Shown here one piece after another: positions 7,048 to 11,970 of a DNA stretch of 11,970 bases. A program made the position numbers and the translations under genes. Origin of the DNA: Clostridia bacterium (GTDB lineage Bacteria; Bacillota; Clostridia; TANB77; CAG-508); the NCBI GenBank assembly GCA_022790685.1, contig JAAVXQ010000096.1:1-11970 (forward strand). Reading direction: 5' to 3'. Every line of letters begins with the position of its first letter. Positions within the stretch are counted from its first letter, which is position 1. Below the pieces are notes generated by a model that saw nothing but the letters and a program-made list of their open reading frames with translations, was not told the origin of the DNA and searched no databases.

Positions 7048-8874
7048 ATGTATGAAAGAAGTGCAATAGTTCTTGAAAGATATTTGCAGACTACATTAGG
7101 ATATAGAAAAAGAAGTAATATTAAGACGAACTATAAAAATTATTGTAAGTTAATAGAAAATGTTGAGGCGTATCAAGCAGCTTGTGTAAAAGAAAAAGAA
7201 GCCGCAAAGGATTTTAATACTATATCAGAAGAAATAACAGATATTCAAACAAGACAAAGTAAACTTTATAAAAAAGGTGGAAAACTAGAATACAATAGAA
7301 ATATAATTTTTGATAATATAGAAGCAGATCCAGATGAGATAGAAAAATGTGTTGAAAAAATAGAAGCATCTATCGAAAAAAATTCTGTTGAACTAGTAGA
7401 ACTAAGAAAAGCCTTTATAGACAAAATAAGAGAATATGCAATAAGAAAACAATATATGCAAGTTTGCAAAGAAGCTAAAAAAGATGCAGAAATAGAATAT
7501 AAAGAAACTTTATTACAAACAATTGAAAATGTACAAAAAATTGATGAAGGAAATATTGATTTTGTAAAAAGATTTATATCATCTGATAATGAAGAAACTA
7601 AAAAAGATTTAGCAAGAGTTATGGCAGAAAATGGTGAAGGTGAGAAAAATCCTTTTGATACAGATGTAATAACAACAGCTGTAGCATTAGGAATGGATGT
7701 AGCAAAAAAAGAAGCAGAAGCTTATCTTTTCATTTTTGAAAAAACAGAAAAATTATTAGCAGATATAGAGAAAAGGTTAATAGAGATAAATAGATATAAA
7801 AGATGGGCTAGAGATATTACTGTTAAACTAAATTTCTTGACAGCAGAAAAGGAATATTTAGTTCAATTTTTAGACTATGAAAGAATAACAGTTATTCATC
7901 CAAAAAGAACTTATAAAAGTCTTATGCAGGAAGCATGTCAAAATTTAGAAGCAGATGTTGTACAAATAAATAATTTATATGAATTAATATTAAGAGAAAT
8001 ATCAGGAAAATCTACAAAAAAAGGATACAAACAATTATATAATAAATCATATTTAGCAGGTATTGAACAAACAGAAGTAGACTTTGAGAAAGAAAAAGAT
8101 AAGATTAATATTAATGCTGTTACACTTATTAATTCTAATTACTGGAGAATTGAAGGAATCAAAAATATTTATACAGTATTCTATAAAGATGTTTCAGAAG
8201 TTTATGGAAAAGATTTAGCAGAGTTTGATTTACCAAAAGAAGAGCAAGTGGCTAAAGAAGAAACTGCTAAAGTTGAAGAAGTAAAAAATGAAGTAGAAAA
8301 TATTGAAAATCCTGAAACTTCTGAGGAAAATGATCCAGTAGATATGATATTTGAAAAGAGTACAGAAGAACCAGAAATAAAATCAGAAGATAATCAAGAA
8401 GAAGTAGAAGAAGATGATGAAGATGAACTAATTTTTATTGATACAGATGAAGATGATTATAAGACTGATTTTATAGATGACGATGAAGAAGATGATGATG
8501 AAATCCAAAATATAAATCAAGAAGATAATAGTAGTGAAGATACAGATGAGGATTCGCTATTTGGAGACAATAAAGAAATAGATGAAGATGAACTTAAAGA
8601 TGAAGATTTATATGGAGAGGATGAATATGAAGATGATAGCAATGATTCAGTACTTGATGAAAAAACTGTAGACGCAAAAGTAGTTGCTTTTGAAAAAACG
8701 AAAGAAACTGAAACTCCTGTAGATACAATGGCATATCTAGGACTAGAGCCAGAAGAAATAAATAATATGCTAAATGAAGAAGTGGATTTTGATGAACTAA
8801 GAAAAATTAAAAAGAGAAAGTTTTTTGAAAAGTTATCTCAAATGAATAAAAGAGGAAAAAGAGAAGTAAATTAA
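7048..8874 (+). CDS. Large coiled-coil protein with a very acidic C-terminal region, function unknown
   Basis: This encodes 608 residues with no signal peptide, membrane helix or cell-wall sorting signal, so it is probably cytoplasmic. Residues 1-390 are mostly long, charged helices with coiled-coil character, including a possible hairpin at about 35-135 and another at about 225-275. Residues about 395-540 are a disordered, extremely Asp/Glu-rich stretch. A short ordered patch (VDTMAYLGLEPEEINNML, about 558-575) follows, then a basic tail (KIKKRKFF to KRGKR, 586-604). The layout of helical body, acidic linker, short motif and basic end suggests a scaffold or a nucleic-acid- or membrane-associated protein, but this is inference. 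The ribosome site GGAGG (7033-7037) lies ten bases before the ATG. It has its own promoter and terminator, and a sortase gene follows. I recognise no family. Confidence 0.85.
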   Translation: MYERSAIVLERYLQTTLGYRKRSNIKTNYKNYCKLIENVEAYQAACVKEKEAAKDFNTISEEITDIQTRQSKLYKKGGKLEYNRNIIFDNIEADPDEIEKCVEKIEASIEKNSVELVELRKAFIDKIREYAIRKQYMQVCKEAKKDAEIEYKETLLQTIENVQKIDEGNIDFVKRFISSDNEETKKDLARVMAENGEGEKNPFDTDVITTAVALGMDVAKKEAEAYLFIFEKTEKLLADIEKRLIEINRYKRWARDITVKLNFLTAEKEYLVQFLDYERITVIHPKRTYKSLMQEACQNLEADVVQINNLYELILREISGKSTKKGYKQLYNKSYLAGIEQTEVDFEKEKDKININAVTLINSNYWRIEGIKNIYTVFYKDVSEVYGKDLAEFDLPKEEQVAKEETAKVEEVKNEVENIENPETSEENDPVDMIFEKSTEEPEIKSEDNQEEVEEDDEDELIFIDTDEDDYKTDFIDDDEEDDDEIQNINQEDNSSEDTDEDSLFGDNKEIDEDELKDEDLYGEDEYEDDSNDSVLDEKTVDAKVVAFEKTKETETPVDTMAYLGLEPEEINNMLNEEVDFDELRKIKKRKFFEKLSQMNKRGKREVN

Positions 8875-8881
8875 TAAAAAT

Positions 8882-8918
8882 AAAAAATACCATATTGCAT
8901 GGTATTTTTTTTATTTTT
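8882..8918 (+). terminator. Intrinsic terminator of the acidic coiled-coil gene
   Basis: AAAAAATACCAT (8882-8893) pairs perfectly with ATGGTATTTTTT (8899-8910) around a five-base loop and continues into a T-rich tail to 8918. The A-rich left arm also allows termination from the opposite direction. Confidence 0.82.
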
Positions 8919-8975
8919 AAGATGGTATATTAAAAGGGTAAAGTATATTATTAAGAGATATTTGTTACAAAGCCA

Positions 8976-8994
8976 AACATTTTATGAAAATGTT
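8976..8994. other. Hairpin within the 316-base gap 8875-9190
   Basis: AACATTTT-ATG-AAAATGTT is a perfect 8-bp dyad with a three-base loop. The gap also holds the terminator just upstream and the sortase promoter near its right end. The rest, about 9000-9125, is very AT-rich with no gene, RNA or clear repeat that I can support. The dyad has no assigned role. Confidence 0.35.
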
Positions 8995-9129
8995 CATTTG
9001 ATATAAAATATTAAGTTTTGTTTTTATTTCTAAATATTTTATAAAATAAAATTTTTAGAAGTTATATTTTTTGATAATAACTATTATATATTAAAATAGT
9101 AATATATTTTGATTTTTACAAAAAAGGGC

Positions 9130-9158
9130 TTGATTACTAGATACTAACATGATATAAT
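9130..9158 (+). promoter_or_regulatory. Promoter of the sortase gene
   Basis: TTGATT (9130-9135), a 17-base spacer and consensus TATAAT (9153-9158) with an extended -10 TG (9150-9151) form one of the best promoters in the window. The predicted start near 9165 gives a leader of about 26 bases. Confidence 0.72.
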
Positions 9159-9190
9159 AAATTCAGTATATTATGTAGAGAGGAGAAAAT

Positions 9191-9937
9191 ATGAATCAAA
9201 TATTAATTTCAGAAAAATTATACATAACACCAGAGTTAAAGAAAAAGAAAAATATGTATAAGATTGACTTTTTTATTTCAATATTTTTAATTTGTATTTT
9301 ATTTTCATACTACATATATGCAGAATATGATAAGAATAAAAACGAAGAAATGTCTCAAGAAATATTGTCTAGTATGACTTTTGAAGATGATTTAGTAGAT
9401 GATACTACTATAAAATTTGCAGATAACTCTGTGGTAGTAATATTAAATGCCGAAGATCCTTTTGAAGTTATATATTCTGAGCCAGTTGAAGCAGAAGTTA
9501 CAGAAGAACCTGTAGAAAGAAATATCAGAAAAACAGCAAGTGGTCAAGAATATTGGACAATTGCAAGTATAGATATTCCATCAATTGATGTACATTATCC
9601 AATTTTAAATACTACAACAGATGAACTTTTAAAAATATCTCCAACAAAATTCCATGGACCAGATCCAAATGAAGTTGGAAATTTCTGTATAGTAGGTCAT
9701 AATTATAGAAATAAAAAATTCTTTAGTAAAGTACCTTTATTAGAAGATGGAGACATTATACAAATAACTGATATGAAGGGAATAACTTTAGACTATGAGG
9801 TTTATGATAAATATGTTGTAGATCCAACAGATGTAGCATGTACAAGTCAAAGGACAAATGGAATGAAAGAAATAACTTTAATAACATGTACAAATGATAG
9901 TAAACATAGAGTTATAATTAAAGCAAGGGAAGTTTAA
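9191..9937 (+). CDS. Membrane-anchored sortase (transpeptidase), class uncertain, D-like
   Basis: This encodes 248 residues. A short lysine-rich cytoplasmic N-terminus precedes one transmembrane helix (about 26-44), an acidic extracellular stalk (about 45-115) and the sortase barrel (about 120-248). The catalytic triad is visible: H170 in IVGHNY, C233 in TLITC and R240 in KHRVII. Sortases cut sorting signals such as LPxTG between Thr and Gly and join the protein to the cell wall or to pilus subunits. The Cys-to-Arg spacing of seven is short, which makes class A less likely, but the class and preferred motif stay open. No protein in this window has a sorting signal, so the substrate is elsewhere. 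AGGAG (9181-9185) precedes the ATG. Its own promoter and terminator make it monocistronic. Confidence 0.9.
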   Translation: MNQILISEKLYITPELKKKKNMYKIDFFISIFLICILFSYYIYAEYDKNKNEEMSQEILSSMTFEDDLVDDTTIKFADNSVVVILNAEDPFEVIYSEPVEAEVTEEPVERNIRKTASGQEYWTIASIDIPSIDVHYPILNTTTDELLKISPTKFHGPDPNEVGNFCIVGHNYRNKKFFSKVPLLEDGDIIQITDMKGITLDYEVYDKYVVDPTDVACTSQRTNGMKEITLITCTNDSKHRVIIKAREV

Positions 9938-9942
9938 AATAG

Positions 9943-9975
9943 AAGCATCTTAAAATATAAGATGCTTTTTTTATT
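9943..9975 (+). terminator. Intrinsic terminator of the sortase gene
   Basis: AAGCATCTTA (9943-9952) and TAAGATGCTT (9958-9967) form a perfect 10-bp stem with a five-base loop, followed by a run of seven Ts starting at 9966. It begins five bases after the stop codon. Confidence 0.85.
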
Positions 9976-10049
9976 TTGCAAATTTAGTATTATAATAAAT
10001 ATTGATAAAGTTTTAAGAAATATATTTTACTTACATAAAGGATAGATGC

Positions 10050-10078
10050 TTGATAAACATAGAAGGATATAGTATAAT
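10050..10078 (+). promoter_or_regulatory. Promoter of the Ppx/GppA-like gene, with a very short leader
   Basis: TTGATA (10050-10055), a 17-base spacer and TATAAT (10073-10078) match consensus closely. The start is expected at about 10084-10086, only about 13 bases before the ATG, so the mRNA would begin at or just before the ribosome site GGAGG (10085-10089). Confidence 0.6.
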
Positions 10079-10097
10079 TTCGGTGGAGGTAGGTGTT

Positions 10098-10965
10098 ATG
10101 AATAAAATTATAGTAGAAGTTGGATCAACATGTACAAAATTTGATAAATTTGATGGAAAAAATATTGAGAGAATAAAAAATGTAACAATAGAATTTAAAA
10201 AAAATTATAAAGCCGAAAACAAATTAAATCCAAAAGATGTAGAAATTCTTATAAAAGAAGTAAATGAATTAGATAAAGATTTAAATAATATATATGTATG
10301 TGGAACAAGTATTTTTAGGACATTAGAAGAAAAAGAAAAATCAGAATTTCTAGAAAACTTTGAAACAAATACAGGATTAAAATTTGATATTATAACACCA
10401 GAAAAGGAAAATGAATTTACTGTAATTGGAGCAACTAAACATGTAAATGAAAAAGTTGCAGTATTCGTTGGTGGTGGCGGATCAACAGAAATATCAATAT
10501 ATGATAAAGGAATAAAAGAAATGGTTAATACACCAATGGGGGCGATTGACATTATGAATATATATACAGACCTTCGGGAATGACATACCTACATCAAGCT
10601 TAGAAGATGTAAAAAAAGAAATTAGAAAAAAACTTAAACTTCCAAAAGAGAAGGCAGAGGTTTTAATATTAGCTGGTGGTGGTCATAAATATTTTGCATT
10701 AAACTCTGGATATAGATGGGAAAACAATAAATTATATAAGGATTCAAATTCAGAAATTATGATGGATATAAAAACTAGAACAGAGGATACTAAAAGATAT
10801 TATACAGAAATATCTTTAGATGAGATAAGAGATAAAGTGGAAGATCCACAATGGTGGTATGCTACTAGAGCTATGACTGCGTTTGTATTAGTAGTAGCAG
10901 AAGAAATAGGAGCAAAGTATATAGTACCAACAGATATATCAATGATATATGGAATGATTGATTAG
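10098..10965 (+). pseudogene. Ppx/GppA-family phosphatase-like gene, frameshifted
   Basis: Read across one frameshift, this encodes about 288 residues, close to one actin-like ATPase fold module of exopolyphosphatase/pppGpp phosphatase (Ppx/GppA) proteins. The first frame, from ATG 10098 after GGAGG (10085-10089), carries IIVEVGSTCTK (phosphate loop 1), VCGTSIFR, ENEFTVIGA and VFVGGGGSTEISIYDKG (phosphate loop 2). It stops at TGA 10581-10583. The homologous C-terminal half continues in the +1 frame as NDIPTSSLEDV, then LILAGGGHKYFAL, and ends at TAG 10963-10965. The +1 frame is closed by TGA at 10555-10557, so the shift lies within about 10558-10583. Dropping one G of GGG at 10576-10578 restores DLRNDIPT. 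This looks like a one-base insertion or a sequencing error, though a programmed +1 shift is not excluded. The expected activity is hydrolysis of polyphosphate or pppGpp. A GTG or TTG start further upstream is unlikely. Confidence 0.8.
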
Positions 10966-10991
10966 TGATGTTAACATAAAGAAGCTTTTTT

Positions 10992-11016
10992 CATAGTATA
11001 TAAATATAATACTATG
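10992..11016. promoter_or_regulatory. Dyad at the promoter/ribosome-site junction of the M15 peptidase gene
   Basis: CATAGTAT (10992-10999) and ATACTATG (11009-11016) are exact reverse complements separated by nine bases. The right arm abuts the ribosome site AAAGGAG (11017-11023). A TATAAT (11005-11010) lies between and into the arms. TTAACA (10971-10976) with a 17-base spacer to TAGTAT (10994-10999) is another promoter reading. The dyad could be an operator or, if transcribed, a hairpin next to the ribosome site. Confidence 0.45.
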
Positions 11017-11031
11017 AAAGGAGCTATTTTT

Positions 11032-11703
11032 ATGGCAAAAATTTTAGTTTATAATAACTATGCTAATAGAATGGAAACATATTATAGGGATTTATCACAG
11101 GCTATGCCTTATAATGCTAATAGAACTTTAACAGTATCTGAATTTAGAGGAAGTAGCAAAACAGGTTTATTATGGACAGATAGAAGATGTATGGAAGCCT
11201 GGAACAGTTTTAGATATATTTATGGCAGAGGAATATATGTAGGATATGCGTTTAAAAGACCTTGGGAAGGAGGGCATGGAACTTTATCACAACATTATGC
11301 AGGATTTGCATTTGATGTAGGACAGAATTTAACACAGGCTGGACGAAATAGTATGAGAAATTTAGCAATAAGCTCTGGAATATGGAATTATGTGGAACCT
11401 GCAAATCTTACACCTAGGTGGGTTCACTTTGATGAACGTTGGACAGTTTCGGGATATCCATTAATAAGACAAGGGAGCAAAGGCCCATATGTATGTATTG
11501 CCCAAGATGGACTTACAACACTTGGATATAACACAGGAGGTTTAGATGGTGTATTTGGAGCAAGAACAACTGATTCAGTAAGACAATATCAATCTTCTAG
11601 AGGACTATCAGCAGATGGAATTATAGGAACCAATACATGGAATACGTTAATGAAAGAAATTGTTGGGAGAGGTCAAAGTAGTACAACCGTTTTACCAACA
11701 TAA
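11032..11703 (+). CDS. M15-type peptidase with C-terminal peptidoglycan-binding domain
   Basis: This encodes 223 residues from the ATG at 11032, eight bases after AAAGGAG (11017-11023); an in-frame ATG at 11014 would contain that ribosome site and is rejected. The N-terminal part (about 1-140) is a D-Ala-D-Ala carboxypeptidase/VanY-like zinc peptidase. SQHYAGFAFDVG supplies the ligands H88 and D95, and WVHFD supplies H132. The C-terminal part (about 145-208) is a PG_binding_1 domain ending in DGIIGTNTWNTL. It should trim stem peptides or cross-bridges in peptidoglycan. There is no signal peptide, so it may be released by lysis, used inside the forming spore or mother cell, or act like a phage endolysin. 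No holin or phage gene lies nearby. A short tail, GQSSTTVLPT, follows the last domain. Confidence 0.9.
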   Translation: MAKILVYNNYANRMETYYRDLSQAMPYNANRTLTVSEFRGSSKTGLLWTDRRCMEAWNSFRYIYGRGIYVGYAFKRPWEGGHGTLSQHYAGFAFDVGQNLTQAGRNSMRNLAISSGIWNYVEPANLTPRWVHFDERWTVSGYPLIRQGSKGPYVCIAQDGLTTLGYNTGGLDGVFGARTTDSVRQYQSSRGLSADGIIGTNTWNTLMKEIVGRGQSSTTVLPT

Positions 11704-11733
11704 ATAAAAAATTAAATTTTATATAATAAGGTA

Positions 11734-11762
11734 GTGACAAGAAAAGTAAAAATGTATATAAT
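11734..11762 (+). promoter_or_regulatory. Promoter of the final, partial gene
   Basis: GTGACA (11734-11739), a 17-base spacer and consensus TATAAT (11757-11762) predict a start near 11769 and a leader of about 23 bases. No clear terminator separates it from the peptidase gene upstream. Confidence 0.55.
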
Positions 11763-11791
11763 AATTGTAGGATTTTGAAAGAGGTGGAGAT

Positions 11792-11970
11792 ATGTTAGAA
11801 AAACTAATAAAAGAATCAGAAAATGATGAAGATTTGGCAGCTTTTTTAAGTGCATATATTGATGTTTTATATGATGACATTGATGAAGAAGATGTAAAGC
11901 CAGTTTCAAAATCAAAGAAAAAGACTACAAATAAAAAAGAAAAAGAAGAAACTGATGTAGTATCAGAAGA
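11792..11970 (+). CDS. Start of a charged low-complexity protein (cut by window edge)
   Basis: The first 59 complete codons are present and the frame is open at the right edge. The start ATG follows GAGGTGGAG (11781-11789). The N-terminus (MLEKLIKESENDEDLAAFLSAY) looks like two short acidic helices. It is followed by an Asp/Glu patch (DDIDEEDV) and then a Lys/Ser/Thr-rich stretch (SKSKKKTTNKKEKEE). There is no signal peptide. The alternating acidic and basic segments suggest a disordered linker leading to a domain beyond the window. The opposite-strand frame here is a shadow. I do not recognise the family, and its function cannot be told from this part. Confidence 0.75.
   Translation, partial: MLEKLIKESENDEDLAAFLSAYIDVLYDDIDEEDVKPVSKSKKKTTNKKEKEETDVVSE

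Noticed and set aside
9000..9125. AT-rich stretch considered as a riboswitch, origin-like element or repeat array
   Set aside because: It shows only simple AT-rich words, with no repeated unit, conserved RNA core or DnaA-box-like series.
11712..11915. A minus-strand open frame at the right end
   Set aside because: A plus-strand gene with a good promoter and ribosome site starts at 11792, and the minus frame is His/Leu-rich antisense.

Overview
The window is very AT-rich and uses the standard bacterial code: TGG encodes Trp and TGA occurs only as a stop. Arginine is almost always AGA, and most genes follow strong AGGAGG-like ribosome sites. It starts with the end of an LL-diaminopimelate aminotransferase. 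Later genes encode a sortase-like protein and a peptidoglycan-active peptidase. Together these suggest a low-GC Gram-positive anaerobe of the Clostridia type, possibly an uncultured gut lineage. The genus cannot be read from the sequence.

Layout. (1) 1-463: 3' end of dapL, followed by a long hairpin. (2) 464-2567: a poorly characterised block. It holds a four-helix membrane protein with three cysteine clusters, a coiled-coil protein with a possible degenerate J-domain, a 95-residue small protein, and a convergent XRE-type mini-regulator on the minus strand. A 15-bp bidirectional terminator separates the last two. (3) 2700-6906: a self-contained efflux operon. A MarR-type regulator overlaps the first of two ABC half-transporters, and the promoter carries two matching operator palindromes and a third palindrome between them. 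The operon ends at a clear terminator. (4) 6986-8918: a monocistronic 608-residue protein, coiled coil followed by a very acidic tail, of unknown function. (5) 9130-9975: a membrane-anchored sortase with its own extended -10 promoter and terminator. (6) 10050-10965: a Ppx/GppA-family gene broken by one frameshift. (7) 10992-11703: an M15-type peptidase with a peptidoglycan-binding domain. (8) 11792-end: the start of a charged, low-complexity protein that runs off the window.

How the genes fit together. The clearest working unit is the MarR/ABC operon. All non-consensus ATPase residues of the two half-transporters fall in one composite ATP site, as in asymmetric heterodimeric multidrug exporters, and the operator layout predicts autorepression relieved by a ligand. 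The sortase, the M15 peptidase and dapL are all linked to the cell wall, but separate promoters and terminators show they are not one operon. No mobile element, CRISPR array, tRNA or rRNA is visible. I see no strong case for a wholly new multi-gene system. The best candidates for new biology are the cysteine-cluster membrane protein, the degenerate J-like protein and the acidic coiled-coil protein beside the sortase.
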